Below are positions 43,416-54,383 of a stretch of DNA of 64,000 nucleotides, piece by piece. Where the stretch lies: positions 1,208,501-1,272,500 of the forward strand of contig JACVVK020000083.1 of assembly GCA_018292915.2 (NCBI GenBank). Reading direction: 5' to 3'. The notes beneath the pieces are model-generated. The model had not been told where the DNA came from, searched no databases, and saw only the letters and a program-made list of their open reading frames with translations. Both the position numbers and the translations under genes were made by a program. Position 1 is the stretch's first letter, and the number at the start of each line of letters is the position of its first letter. This DNA is from Batillaria attramentaria. Lineage: Eukaryota; Mollusca; Gastropoda; Batillariidae.

Positions 43416-43516
43416 CAGTACGTCCATTGACGTCATTTGAAGAAAAATACATTACGTCAGTCTCTTTGATCTTGAAATCACCCCTTCGTCCATAAAATGA
43501 CGTCGTGGACGTACTG
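43416..43516. repeat. Inverted repeat with CRE core, 22 bp arms
   Basis: cagtacgtcca..gacgtcattt at 43416-43438 pairs with aaatgacgtc.tggacgtactg at 43495-43516, apart from a one- to two-base bulge. The left arm contains a perfect tgacgtca (43428-43435). A GC-box-like ggggcggggc lies at about 43536. It may be a small fold-back element or a regulatory palindrome. No TSD seen. Confidence 0.65.
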
Positions 43517-43859
43517 TGATTTTGCCAAAGTAAAGGGGCGGGGCTTGGAGCCCGGGACTTGCCGAGTGGAGTAGTCCGTTTCTGGAAGCACATCTTGGCA
43601 AGTTCAAGAAAGTTATTCTCGCTAAAACCTGTGTTCTTTTTACAATATTTACTTACAATAAGACTGTGTACAAAAACGCAGCATCTCTCGTCCTTGCTTC
43701 TGTGAAACTGAGCCATCAAAAAAAAAAAAAAATACTCGTCATAAAACTCCAAAGTACAACAGCTGCCTCCTGCTTGCAAACTGGTCTGGACCGGCTGCAG
43801 TCAATCTTTGTGAACATCTTGCGTCAACGGAGTTCTAAAAGTAATTTTGCGCGGTTAAT
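43517..43859. other. Unrecognised sequence
   Basis: No gene or element recognised beyond the GC box noted for the adjacent inverted repeat. Confidence 0.5.
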
Positions 43860-43873
43860 TGCTGTCGGACAGA

Positions 43874-44179
43874 GGGTGGGGGTGGCACTGGCACGCACCG
43901 ACACATGCACACCCCGGCTTGTTGCAGGAATACAATCACAGCCAAATGTTTGTGTGTGTATTTGTATGTTTGCTCTCAGCCTTCAATTGGAACATAACTC
44001 GAACACGGGTGGGTGGCTGTTTGGGGGTTTAATGTCCTTTTCCACCACACACAGGGCGATATCAAAGACGGGGCAACGATGAAAAAGCCAGAACAAGTAT
44101 TTGACCCCAGCCGGGATACGGACTCACGACCCGAGCATTAGAAGTCCAATGCTCTACCATTCGGCCACCCCGGCTCCCC
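43874..44179 (-). mobile_element. 3'-extended SINE-A, about 306 bp
   Basis: tgctgtcggacaga at 43860-43873 and tgctatcggacaga at 44180-44193 flank a unit made of a complete SINE-A (44005-44179, minus) plus about 130 bp beyond its tail. The extra part ('cagccttcaattgga', 'caatcacagcca', 'gcacgcaccgacac') also follows the SINE at 55221. This is the pattern expected when transcription passes the normal end and the downstream sequence is co-retrotransposed. Confidence 0.85.
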
Positions 44180-44303
44180 TGCTATCGGACAGAAACAAAA
44201 TGTTAAAGGTTCAAAATAAATAAGACGCGTACAGGGCAATCCAAATTATAAATATGTCAATGTCGCTTTCTGCTACACTAACAAATAATTATATCTCGGT
44301 GTT

Positions 44304-44304
<1 letters not shown>

Positions 44305-44362
<58 letters not shown>
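44305..44362. repeat. (CA)n microsatellite
   Basis: A pure CA run; a C run of about 14 bp follows at 44399-44412. Confidence 0.96.
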
Positions 44363-44412
44363 GACCCCATGATCACGCCAATGCTAATCAGAATTAACCC
44401 CCCCCCCCCCCC

Positions 44413-45520
44413 TCTAATGGAAACTATTAACTGTCATCAAACGGTCAGCATTGATATTTGTTCACGTTTTTCTGGTCCCACCTCGCAAATTACGATGTAT
44501 AAAAACCCTTTCCATGAAGTTAGAAATGGAGTATTTTTTTGTGCAATCTGTGGTGTGACTGGCTGATCCATAGCTGGGCTTTATGGAGTAATAAGGGACG
44601 GGAGCCTGCCCACGTGACGAATAAATCACAGCAAACTGTCAGACACCGTAGATAATTACCACGAAATCCGATACACTACATCTACACGTTCTGCTTTGTG
44701 GCTGGCATGCAAGCACAGCGCACAACTACAGCCTAGTGCACAAAAACCGCGACGACACTTGCACGGAAACACAAGTTTTGCCCAGACATGTGCCTTTCTG
44801 TAACTGGCAGTTAATTCTATTCCGATGAAAACCCTCATCGTTGCATCTTGAAGGATTCGCTACCTATTAGACCACCACTCCCCCCCCCCCCCCCCCAAGG
44901 TGTACTCTGGGCTACCTACACTTGAACAAAACACGGCACACCAGGAACTTGTCGTGTTCATTGTGAACCACGCAGTAATTAATTCTGTGGGCGTACATTG
45001 CGTAAGTTTTATTTGCGACACCAGTCACAAAGTGAGAAATCCACATCGAACAGATGCTGCCATGCTACTGAAATAACTCTTAATTAGTTCATCAACACCG
45101 TAACATGAGGTGAAACGTCACAAGTGTATAGAGAAAACAACATGCTGTGTAAGACATCAATACTCCAAATCGCACAGCAAAACAGCACTACGTATACACA
45201 AAAGTAAAAGAAACTGGAACAGACGAAACTGCGACGGAGAGAAATGCGCTCATAAAGTAATATCAACGCTTGTATCTACCTCATTCTGAAGGCTAAAGAG
45301 AGAAGTGTAAAAAATACAATGATCAGGCATGGAGATAACGACAAAATATACGTAGCAGAACATTTTATCACCTTCATTCTGATATCAGCGTCGCTAAAGA
45401 CATTAATCTACCTAGCATTCCTAGCGAAATAAAGGAAAACCAAGATAACTTTCTGATAGCTGAAATGAAACGGAGCAGCTGTAAAGTGTATAGCACACGA
45501 GGGAAAAAAACCCAACTGTT
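44413..45520. other. Unrecognised sequence
   Basis: No gene recognised. Poly-C at 44880-44896. Confidence 0.5.
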
Positions 45521-45534
45521 TCAAAATGCAGGAA

Positions 45535-46012
45535 AACCGGTCCCCGTAGTGTAGTGGTTAGCACTTCGGACCATGGACCGGGAGACCCGGGTTCGAGTCC
45601 CAGCCGAGGCAAGCGGGATTTTTCCTACCTAGGTCGGCTCCTACCCAGAGCGGGCGTGCTATGAGCCCAATGAGGAGGCTGTTGCCACACAGCCGAGATT
45701 CACCCACTTCACGGGTGCGACTTTGGGGGTGCTTCCCTTGGTATGACACGTCTTATGATGTGGATGATTACACGGCCGGCATCGCAGGTGCGTAGTTCCC
45801 GGGCCTGGTTAACACTGGGATATTTGTGACAGGAAGCGTGGAATGCGGCCCTGTCCCGCAGTCGCAAACCACACGGACCTCCATAGCATCCACTTACCAT
45901 CATCCTCATCTCCATCATCACGTATAATAAAGATTTCCATAGCTTCCAAGCCGTCCGTGGATTCCAGTGGAGCTGGCAAAGATTTGGGGCAGCACACACA
46001 CACACACACACA
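45535..46012 (+). mobile_element. SINE-C, 478 bp, tRNA head to (AC)n tail
   Basis: The head reads cccgtagtgtagtggttagc (A box) and cccgggttcgagtccca (B box); its D-arm resembles tRNA-Val. The body includes 'tttttcctacctaggtcgg', 'ttgccacacagccgagatt', 'gatgattacacggccg', 'tcgcaaaccaca' and 'tggagctggcaaag', then (AC)n. caaaatgcaggaa (45522-45534) and caaaatgcgggaa (46013-46025) form a 13 bp TSD with one mismatch, so the microsatellite lies inside the inserted unit. Confidence 0.9.
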
Positions 46013-46025
46013 CAAAATGCGGGAA

Positions 46026-46472
46026 GATGTAAGCTGCTTCTAAAAATGCTTCTTTCTGTGTTATTGTAACTCGTGGCACTTCATCATCAGGCTGGTTCTG
46101 GCAGCGGTGCATTCCTCTCGAAATAATTTCTAGGTTTTTTTTATAGACACCAGGCGATATGTTGAAGAACTGTGAAGATGAGGAGCGCATGGCCAGCATC
46201 TTTCATAAGATGCGTCTGGGGATCAGTTTAATCAATCAAAAGAACAAAAGCAAAACTACTGAAACTGTCACGCTGTTCTCATTGTTTTGATTTGTGACTT
46301 TCCCTTTTCGCGTCAGTGAAATCATAACTATTGTAAATATTGTTTCAAGCTTGACGGCGTTACTCATTGTTTAGCAGTTGTCGCAGCATGGGGCATATTT
46401 TATTATTCACTGATGTTGTTGCGTGGCTGTATATGCACCTGCTTAACTCACTCTACCCGAGATACGACGATA
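46026..46472. other. Unrecognised sequence
   Basis: No gene or element recognised before the LTR. Confidence 0.5.
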
Positions 46473-46477
46473 GTCGT

Positions 46478-47841
46478 TGTCACGGATGCGTGACTTAGGG
46501 TAAATCATGTGCTGTTATGATTTCCGTATGACGGGTTGGTATGATTTCTGTATGCATCGTAATTATGTTCTGTGTGGCACACGTGCCTTGTTTTCTGCAC
46601 GGGCCACGCATGTATCCCTTAGTGAAGGTTTTACACGGGACATTTGTGGATAATATGCTGACCTGTCCGTTTCCCTTGTTAAAGTCGATACAGGTAACCT
46701 GTTTTACACGTGATGCAGGTGTATCCTGTGCGATACTCACCCTATTCGCCCTAACAGTATAAAAACCATTGCTATTCACTTGCTATTCGCATTTGGCCCG
46801 GTAGTACCGACACGGCTGTTCCAGAGATGGCACGTATTTTCGTCCGTTGTCTTCTAAGGTCTACCGTCTGTAACCCCTCGCATCTTGCATATGGAGGTAA
46901 ATGGTTCATATCTGTTATTTCCCGTATTATGTTTCAGAACAGCTATTTTCTCTTGTGTAGATATACCAACGGTCAGGAAGTTAATATGAAACTTGACTAT
47001 TGTGGCCGAAGAGTTATGTCGGCTAAGTATGTTTGATTATTAGCCGTTTTACCAGTGAGTTTAACACTGACCTGTCTGTATATTCTGCTGACTTGTCCGA
47101 TGTGACAGCTGCAGGCTTCTACTTTTTAGCGTTTAGTATGTGCAGTTTCCTTTAGCGTTCGTAACATAGGAGCGTTCGCTGGTTTGTGCCATGGGTTAAT
47201 ATTATCCCATAGATAGGCAGTATGTGCTGGTTGAGCCCAAGGACTTACAATAGTGTATTGTTGCACAGGGGTTCTAGCCCGAGTGGCTGTTTTCGGGAGC
47301 CAGGAGCTGCCCTGTAGTCCCTTGTCCCGTGGAGGATTTCTTGGCCCTGCGACGACTGAAGGGGAGGGAGCCTGACTGCCCGTATGTGGGATTCAGCGTG
47401 GGTGCTGGTCCACTAGAGCATCAGCGGTTGCCGTGATGCTTTTGTAGAGCTGCCGAGCCAGCTCTATTTTCCGCCGCCTGTGGTGTTGTCTGCGGCTTGT
47501 GAACTGCACATCTGCACGTCTGCGCGCTTGACCATCGTTGGAGGTACCATCCCGTGCACGTTAAAATGCTCTGAGCGCTCTTAGATAGAATTATTTATAT
47601 CATTTGTATTTAGGCATAGTATTTATTGCCTTGATTGATTGCCTTGCCTGTTCTTGATTGGTATTGTAGCTGTACTGTGACGTGTTATGCAATGACTGTT
47701 CGTCTTGTCAATAATATTGTGGTGGTGTGAATCCCCGCACGTCTCAGTATCAGTTTCTGTTGTGCGACTGCGTGTGAGTGAGAGTAAAGAAAGAGCACGC
47801 ACCTCTTACACCCATACATTACAGCACACACGGTCGTGACA
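46478..47841 (+). mobile_element. Solo LTR of an LTR retrotransposon, 1,364 bp
   Basis: The unit starts TGTCACGG and ends CGTGACA, so the ends are inverted and of the TG...CA type. gtcgt lies directly outside at 46473-46477 and 47842-47846, a 5 bp TSD. A TATA box (tataaaaa, 46758-46765) is in place for an internal promoter, followed by an ATG at 46827 opening 69 codons. No second LTR, primer-binding site or gag/pol sequence follows, so this is a solo LTR left by recombination. The strand is inferred from the TATA box. A 5 bp TSD fits Gypsy-type or Copia-type elements. Confidence 0.8.
46758..46765 (+). promoter_or_regulatory. TATA box in solo LTR
   Basis: tataaaaa preceded by C-rich sequence, about 280 bp into the LTR, where a U3 promoter would end. 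An initiation site would be expected near 46790. Motif recognition only. Confidence 0.55.
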
Positions 47842-47929
47842 GTCGTAAAAGTTTCTTAAATTTTACCCCCCCTTTCCAACATGTCTGCTGTCAGGTTTCC
47901 TTGGCAACCCGCTGACGGTGATGTCGAAG

Positions 47930-48035
47930 TAATAATAATAATAATAGGGCGTCTATCCCCAGGGAACGAGCTCTAGGCGCCTTACAATCTAAAACCGAAG
48001 TAAAAAAAAAAACCAAAAAAAAAAAACCACCATCC
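47930..48035 (-). repeat. (ATA)n-ended dispersed repeat fragment
   Basis: 'taataataataatag' is followed by 'ggcg', 'gagctctaggcgccttacaat', the same arrangement as the gcgct/(ATT) ends at 26850, 33700 and 55036. A-rich runs follow. Confidence 0.5.
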
Positions 48036-48081
48036 CATTCACTCAATGTACACTACGTAAGAACAACTAAAAAAGTAAAAG

Positions 48082-48192
<111 letters not shown>

Positions 48193-48384
48193 CTGAGTAG
48201 AAATGATAAAGGATATGCAGAGACAATTAAAAAACCAAGAACAAGTACCAGTGACCCCCCCCCCAAAAAAAAATAAAATAAATAAATAAATAAAATAAAA
48301 TAAAATAATAATAATAATTATATAAAATAAAAAATAAAAAATTATAAAATAAAATAAAACTAAATAAAATAAAATAAGCAACAC

Positions 48385-48995
48385 TTCCTCTACATATAAA
48401 ATCATTTGGTCCACACTGTGCAATATCACCACGGGAACCAGGCAGCTGGTGCCAGACCTACGGTGGTGGTATCAGTACAGATAAGGTTAACAAGACTTCT
48501 ACTTCATGATATGCTAGTAAGAACGGTCAACATCACTTAATTTTTTTTAAACAACGGTCCACAGGGAGTTCTCACCATGCACGTATCTAAATAGTATCAT
48601 GGATTTTCCATCGTACGCAAGACAAGGTCGATCTGTGAATCGAGTTAGAGCATGCGGTCGCAGATGGAGTTTATTCTTTTACGTGGTTTAGCTCCATTAC
48701 CTACAGGCAATCTCATTTATCAAAGGCACCGGCCTTAATGCGCTTTGCTTGGGCTCAGCCACTTTGCGTTCTCAGCAGATGGTCTACTGAAATAAAAGAA
48801 AACCTGCTTTATCTGGTAGAACAAAAAGGAAGCAGGTGGAAAGCGATTTTTTTTGAGAGAGAGAGAGAGAGGCACACCGGAGTTTCAGCTGCAGGCGTTT
48901 GGCACAATCTAAATTTGTGGGGATATTCAAGGTTCCTTTCTGTTCTCAGTTTCCAGAATATCTGCCAAAAAATTCGATGTGTAGGTCAAGGTTGC
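48385..48995. other. Unrecognised sequence
   Basis: No gene recognised; a short GA run lies at 48855-48872. Confidence 0.5.
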
Positions 48996-49004
48996 ACACA
49001 AGCA

Positions 49005-49016
49005 CGCACGCGCACA

Positions 49017-49052
<36 letters not shown>

Positions 49053-49062
49053 CAGAGAGAGA
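49005..49062. repeat. (ACGC)n microsatellite
   Basis: About ten ACGC units with a short GAGA edge. Confidence 0.95.
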
Positions 49063-49180
49063 GGCACGAAATCATCAGATCACTAAAGATCAGACGACCG
49101 TAGTCCGATTTCAATCCTTAACACACAAAATGGCACGAAATCATCAGATCACTGAAGATCAGACGATCGCTGCCCGAATT
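49063..49180. repeat. Direct duplication, about 46 bp, 71 bp apart
   Basis: 'ggcacgaaatcatcagatcac' type sequence (located at 49063 and 49132) continues with 'gaagatcagacga' in both copies and then diverges. Confidence 0.8.
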
Positions 49181-49500
49181 CATTCCAGAAAAATCGTGTA
49201 TACATCATTTTCTAGTGTCCCCCAGCACTAAGCTGGGCACGTCTTCTGTGTCAATGTGTATCCTGTGCACATCTGCGGATCGTTTTACTTTTGGAAAGGG
49301 AGGGACAACTGATGACCATATGACAAAGCGGCATTTTACCGTCACGTACGAGCAAATTAAAGTCTTTGATCTGCAAGCAAGTTGAAGAAGATTATTATCT
49401 TAATGCACACAATAACGCTTAAAAGCCCAAGCCAAAATTGCAATTTTACTTAAAATCTTCAAATCACTAGGAACCACTTCAAGCCACTATTACGAGCTCA
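49181..49500. other. Unrecognised sequence
   Basis: No gene or element recognised. Confidence 0.5.
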
Positions 49501-49790
49501 GGGCCAGTATGTAAAACTCGAGGTTAATTAATTAATTTAACTCACGGCTACGGGTCTAACCCAGACTACGACAAAAGAAACCCCAAAACAAAACTGATTA
49601 AATAAAAAAGGAAGCGAAGAAAGAAAGACAAAAATCTTTCTGTAACGGCATAGGCACCTTGCTGGAATGGACCTGCTTCCTGATTTAAAGCAAAAAACAA
49701 CAGAAAATTTAACCCTAGAGCTAGTTTAGTTCGAGGTTAGACTCTAAGTCGGGGCTAAACTCCCTAACCCCGACTTTTACATGCGGGCCC
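49501..49790 (+). mobile_element. TIR element G, copy 3 (290 bp)
   Basis: Ends gggccagtatgtaaaa and ttttacatgcgggccc. The interior shares 'aggcaccttgctggaatgga' and 'tagagctagtttagttcga' with the copies at 11345 and 30367, in the same orientation. Here the outer bases read CAGGGCC...GGGCCCTG, hAT-like, but no 8 bp TSD is present. Confidence 0.82.
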
Positions 49791-49943
49791 TGCAGTGGTC
49801 TTGGGCCCACGCCTTGCGTAAGAGTGGCTTGAAGTGGCTTCTGCTGGTGTACAGGCGGCTTTTTCTTTATCATATAGCGGGCAAGGTTGGTCGGGTTCGG
49901 GTTCTTAAATGTGGTTTTTCACCTGGTCCAATGGACACCTGAA

Positions 49944-50129
49944 TCAATGAAAAACTTCATAAGTATACCTTTATGATACAGCGGTTACCCCCATCTTCCG
50001 ACCAATCAATGAAAAACTTCATAAGTATACCTTTATGATACAGCGGTTACCCCCATCTTCCGACCAATCAATGAAAAACTTCATAAGTATACCTTTATGA
50101 TACAGCGGTTACCCCCATCTTCCGACCAA
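49944..50129. repeat. Perfect 62 bp tandem triplication
   Basis: tcaatgaaaaacttcataag begins at 49944, 50006 and 50068. All three copies look identical through 'cccccatcttccgacca'. Confidence 0.96.
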
Positions 50130-50955
50130 AGAACCAAACACAACCAGAGGCCGCGACGCAAGCTGAGTGTGTGCCTGCTGTCCAACCAAAAAACAACAGC
50201 GCAAAAAACAAAAGAGGATAAACTGTTTCTTAGGCCACTATAGCAGCAATCCCCAAGCTAATTAGTTCGGTGGACGGACGGTGGCTCTTGGTATAAAACA
50301 CGGATGAATCTCTCACTCTTAATACCCTCTTGACCTTGATAGCAGCTAAGCCTTGCGAACATCCTGCCCTCAAGTGCAGGTAACCTGGGAACCGTGGAAG
50401 AAATCCGGACACGTTAGATTGTCTTTAGCTGATTTAGCGACGAGGAGCAGATACATATATACATGTATACCAACGTTCTTCGTGTCAGTTGTTGTTCTTG
50501 TTGTCGTCGTTGCTGGTGGTGTTGATTTTCCACGACTGAGCACATTTGTGCTGGTCTTTTTCTTTTTCTTTTCTTGATGATTAGTACAGCTCTTAATGCA
50601 ATACAGTGTTATTTACGCTTTGAACGAGCGGCCGAACATTCAAATTCTACGACTGTTGTTACGCTACTGGAGCGGCCAGTGTGGTCGCCGCGTCACTGAG
50701 TACGTTTCTGTTGGCATCACAGACGCTGTCACTGTGCAGGTGTCTAAGTGGTGTGACGGAAACAGCTCAGGACGATATGGGAGCATAAAAAAAATCAGCA
50801 TTAGCCAATTTGACATATGATTATTTTGTAAGGGTTAATGACATACGTTACCAGGTTTTGTGTAAGCTTGCTAAAAGAGGTTGTATTCAAGGCTTCACTG
50901 TCGTGTAGCTGAAAAAAACATGGACATCAAAGGGAAACACCGCTTGTATACGGGA
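50130..50955. other. Unrecognised sequence
   Basis: No gene or element recognised; T/G-rich at 50490-50575. Confidence 0.5.
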
Positions 50956-50956
50956 C

Positions 50957-50975
50957 TCTCTCTCTCTCTCTCTGT

Positions 50976-51028
<53 letters not shown>
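50957..51028. repeat. (CT)n-(GT)n microsatellite
   Basis: A CT run of about 18 bp changes into a GT run of about 50 bp. Confidence 0.95.
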
Positions 51029-51030
<2 letters not shown>

Positions 51031-51064
51031 TTTAGATAGACATTACTAGAATAGAGACTACAAT

Positions 51065-51144
51065 AGCAACGGCAGGTATGAAAATTGGCTGTTTTACGTT
51101 AACTGCCTCTTACCGTTGAAAAATAAAGTTTTCTTGATTCTTGA

Positions 51145-51184
<40 letters not shown>

Positions 51185-51205
51185 CTCTCTCTCTCTCACA
51201 CACAC

Positions 51206-51300
<95 letters not shown>
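51065..51300 (+). repeat. Family D 3' end with (CT)n, (CAGA)n and (CA)n tail
   Basis: 'agcaacggcaggt' is followed by 'taccgttgaaaaataaagtt', 'ttcttgattcttgact', then CT for about 50 bp, CAGA units (51209-51247) and CA to 51300. The polyadenylation-like box again directly precedes the simple sequence. Confidence 0.75.
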
Positions 51301-51301
<1 letters not shown>

Positions 51302-51630
51302 CTAGCTGTACATGTCGCGCCGTTGGCGGAGCGCTGTGCACCATGCAAAATGTCACATCTGGTTGGCGCCCCGCTAAGTCACATTCTGACAGTCGTGTCT
51401 CCGAAACCATAGCAACGAGACCAAGCAGGGCTAAACGCCACCGCAGAGTTCGTCTGTATAGGCCGTTTTGCCGGAAATGGCAAGCGTAAATGCAGGGAAT
51501 TTATGGCATGCTTTGTTTTGGGTTTTGCGTATCTGCTGGCAGACAGTATTTTCTTCTTGCGACTGGCTGTGTGACTTATAGACCATTACATTATGCTCCA
51601 CACAAAAAAAATAAGAGACTTTACACGCGC
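51301..51630. other. Unrecognised sequence
   Basis: No gene or element recognised. Confidence 0.5.
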
Positions 51631-51635
51631 GCGCG

Positions 51636-51636
51636 G

Positions 51637-51697
<61 letters not shown>

Positions 51698-51718
51698 AAC
51701 TCTCTCTCTCTCTCTCTT
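51636..51718. repeat. (CG)/(CA)n/(CT)n microsatellite
   Basis: A short GC-alternating start, about 55 bp of CA and a CT end. Confidence 0.95.
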
Positions 51719-51819
51719 CTGTATGGTTTTCTTTCTTGTAGTTTGGTGCATAATTTTCTGTCTTGAATTATCTTTTTTTAATTTTTATTTTATTTATTTG
51801 TCTCTGTAGCATTAGCAAA

Positions 51820-51890
51820 TTAACGGCAAGTTTGTAAACTGACGAATTTCTGTCAAAACTTTTACCGTTGATAAATACCGTGTGTTTGTT
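51820..51890 (+). repeat. Family D fragment
   Basis: 'taacggcaagtttgtaaact' ends in 'taccgttgataaata', a partial copy lacking the CT tail. It lies about 115 bp before a more complete copy. Confidence 0.6.
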
Positions 51891-51935
51891 GTTGTCCTTA
51901 TGCGTGTACTTTTCAAAACAATATCATCCTTTGTA

Positions 51936-52012
51936 TAGCAACGGCAAGTTGTACTAGTAGTTTGCGAACAAAAAAGTTCCACCGTTGGAAAATAAAAGTT
52001 CAGTTCAGTTCT

Positions 52013-52072
<60 letters not shown>
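51936..52072 (+). repeat. Family D 3' end with (CT)n tail
   Basis: 'agcaacggcaagttgta' is followed by 'ccaccgttggaaaataaaag', 'ttcagttcagttctccc' and a CT tract of about 55 bp. C runs follow at 52074-52085. Confidence 0.75.
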
Positions 52073-52075
<3 letters not shown>

Positions 52076-52085
52076 CCCCCCCCCC

Positions 52086-52580
52086 CACCTCGGCTCCAAC
52101 CCCCCCCCCCACTCCTCCCCTGCCCATCCATTAATATAGGTCGTATGAAAATCAGGGATGAAGATCAGCGGATACAAAACTGTGTCAAAATATCGGCTGT
52201 GTTGAAATGAACACCCACTGACATCAACTAACCCCTCAATTTTCACCTCCAGTCGATAACTCTATGGAAATCGAAAGTTTGTTCGTAATCACAATTTCCT
52301 TCCTATAAACAGTCAGTTTTTACAGGGGGGAAAAAAACCATGACAGCGCATAGAAACAGCGGACACACCACAAACATAATATCTTTTCTGTCACAGTTTC
52401 CTAGTTTTTTTACCCTCAGAGGTCAGGTCGACCTGGCAAGTGCCTCCAAAAGCGACAGAAACTGACATTGACAATAGCCTTTATCTTTAAGTTTCGATCA
52501 ATAGACAAGTGTTCAAACTTGACGCTGCTGCATCTGCATACGAAAAAAAGTTGTGTACATCAAGAGAAGAGCTGAAACCA
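52086..52580. other. Unrecognised sequence
   Basis: No gene or element recognised. Confidence 0.5.
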
Positions 52581-52581
52581 G

Positions 52582-52583
<2 letters not shown>

Positions 52584-52662
<79 letters not shown>
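52584..52662. repeat. (CA)n microsatellite
   Basis: A pure CA run of about 78 bp. Confidence 0.97.
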
Positions 52663-52663
<1 letters not shown>

Positions 52664-52682
52664 TCACTCACACGCACACAGA

Positions 52683-52702
52683 TAGAGAGAGGGAGAGAGA
52701 GA

Positions 52703-52766
<64 letters not shown>

Positions 52767-52870
52767 GACAAAGACAGAGAGAGAATGACCGAATAATGAA
52801 CAATGAAACTTTATTTTCCAACGGTTTAGGTAACTAACGAACGTCAGTTCTCGTACCTGCCGTTGCTAAC
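52683..52870 (-). repeat. Family D 3' end, minus strand, (CT)/(CTGT)n tail
   Basis: On the minus strand 'agcaacggcaggtacga' is followed by 'aaccgttggaaaataaagtt' and then CT and CTGT repeats (52683-52785). It is a good match in the opposite orientation to the copies at 51065 and 51936. Confidence 0.75.
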
Positions 52871-53455
52871 ACTATTTTGAATGTGTACTGTAGCATTCAA
52901 CAAAGAAAAGGTATACAGAAAAAGACGCCAGAAGACAAAACAAAGAAAATTACATAACAACACACAAACACTACTACATACGTGGATAAACTTGGCAATT
53001 TTTTTTTCTCAGTAAGTGTAAAAAGTACTGTTTCCAACGATTACGTGGGTGGGGGAGGGGGTGGGGGAGAGAAAATAAGTGCCGTGAGATTCTCCCCTAT
53101 CTTTTTTCTGTTGTTATCCGTGCCCTGATACCATCTTTCTCATCATGACAGCTTGCTGTCACCCAGACTCCCACCCATGTGATTGAGAGGATCTCCACTC
53201 TGAGAACAGCATCAACACGACTCTGCTGCATCTCTGTACACCAGCTGTGTCATCATTGTCTGTGATGTTGTTAAGACCATCCCCCCTAGCCCCCCCCCCC
53301 ACCCCCATCCTCCCACTCATACACACACACACACACACCTTCTCACCACCACCAGCATTTCCTCAATTTAAAAAAGTCCACTCTCATGGCCGACCCCGTT
53401 TGCTAATCTTTGGGATATTTGTTGTTTTTTGGTTGACTGATTTGTTGTTTTTTTG
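52871..53455. other. Unrecognised sequence
   Basis: C/A-rich text with a short CA run at 53321-53338. No gene recognised. Confidence 0.5.
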
Positions 53456-53459
53456 TTTT

Positions 53460-53742
53460 TTGTTTGTTTTTGTTGCTGCTGCTGTTGTGGGTGCTGTTGC
53501 TGTTAATGTTGTGTGTGCGTGCGTTTTTGTTTTGTTTTTTGTTTGTTTGTTTGTTTGTTTTTGTTGCTGCTGCTGTTGTGGGTGCTGTTGCTGTTGTGTG
53601 TGCGTGCGTTTTTGTTTTGTTTTTTGTTTGTTTGTTTGTTTGTTTGTTTGTTTGTTTGTTTGTTTGTTTTTGTTGCTGCTGCTGTTGTGGGTGCTGTTGT
53701 TGTTGTGTGTGCGTGTGTGCGTGCGTGCGTGCGTGCGTGCGT
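53460..53742. repeat. T/G-rich VNTR, about 95-106 bp x 3
   Basis: The order (TTTG)n, 'ttgttgctgctgctgttg', 'tgggtgctgttg', 'gtgtgtgcgtgcg' repeats at about 53466, 53561 and 53667. The TTTG block lengthens with each unit. The long plus-strand frames here are artefacts of the repeat. Confidence 0.9.
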
Positions 53743-54228
53743 TTATGTCTACTCTAAATCAACGACTTTATATCCACTGGGCCATAAAGTATCCCCGGCT
53801 ACAGATTTCAGAGACACTTTCAGCCCGTCCCACTCCGCAGCGAATCAGCCACAGAAGCGAGTCAACACAGAAGCGGAGTGTCATCATCTTCTTCTCTTTA
53901 TCCTTTGTTTGCCGGCGGGAGAAAAACACTCGCACTGCAATCTGATCCACAATCGATAACTGGCACCAAAAAAAACCAAAAAAACAGCAGCATCACATTA
54001 GTAGATCTGAGTGACTGGAGTCAGTTACGTCGCCTCTTTCTTATTAGGGAGGCTTGTCTTACAAAAGTGGTGACAGTGTGGAGTGACTGAGACTGTGTCA
54101 GTGGTGAGCTAGTGCATAGTACATGTAGTGGCTTGTGTGGGACAGTGATCTGATTGTGATGACGTTGTTTCCTCAAGATTTGACCTATTATTATTAGCGT
54201 CTTCTCAGAAGTGGAAGGGGGGGGGGGA
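53743..54228. other. Unrecognised sequence
   Basis: No gene or element recognised; a G run lies at 54217-54227. Confidence 0.5.
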
Positions 54229-54383
54229 GTAACCGCGAAAGCCGCATGGTAGAGCATTATGGTCGGGTCGTGTGTTCGAATCTTGGCAGAGAATCAAATA
54301 CTGTGCTAGCTTTTTTTTTCCCCCTCGTTGCCCCGTCTTTGATAGAACCCGTATTTGGTGGAAAAGGACGTGAAACGCCCACT
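54229..54383 (+). mobile_element. SINE-A, old diverged copy
   Basis: Head 'aaagccgcatggtagagc' and 'gtgttcgaatcttgg', body 'cgttgccccgtctttgata' and 'ggtggaaaaggacgtgaaac'. Many substitutions and a lost tail make it the most decayed copy here. Confidence 0.78.

Noticed and set aside
45541..45612. Functional tRNA-Val gene
   Set aside because: The D-arm resembles tRNA-Val, but the anticodon arm does not fold properly and the sequence is the head of SINE-C, repeated at 62936.
53247..53959. Frames of up to 232 codons rich in Leu, Val and Cys, membrane-like
   Set aside because: They are produced by the T/G-rich VNTR at 53460-53742; three overlapping frames look equally hydrophobic.
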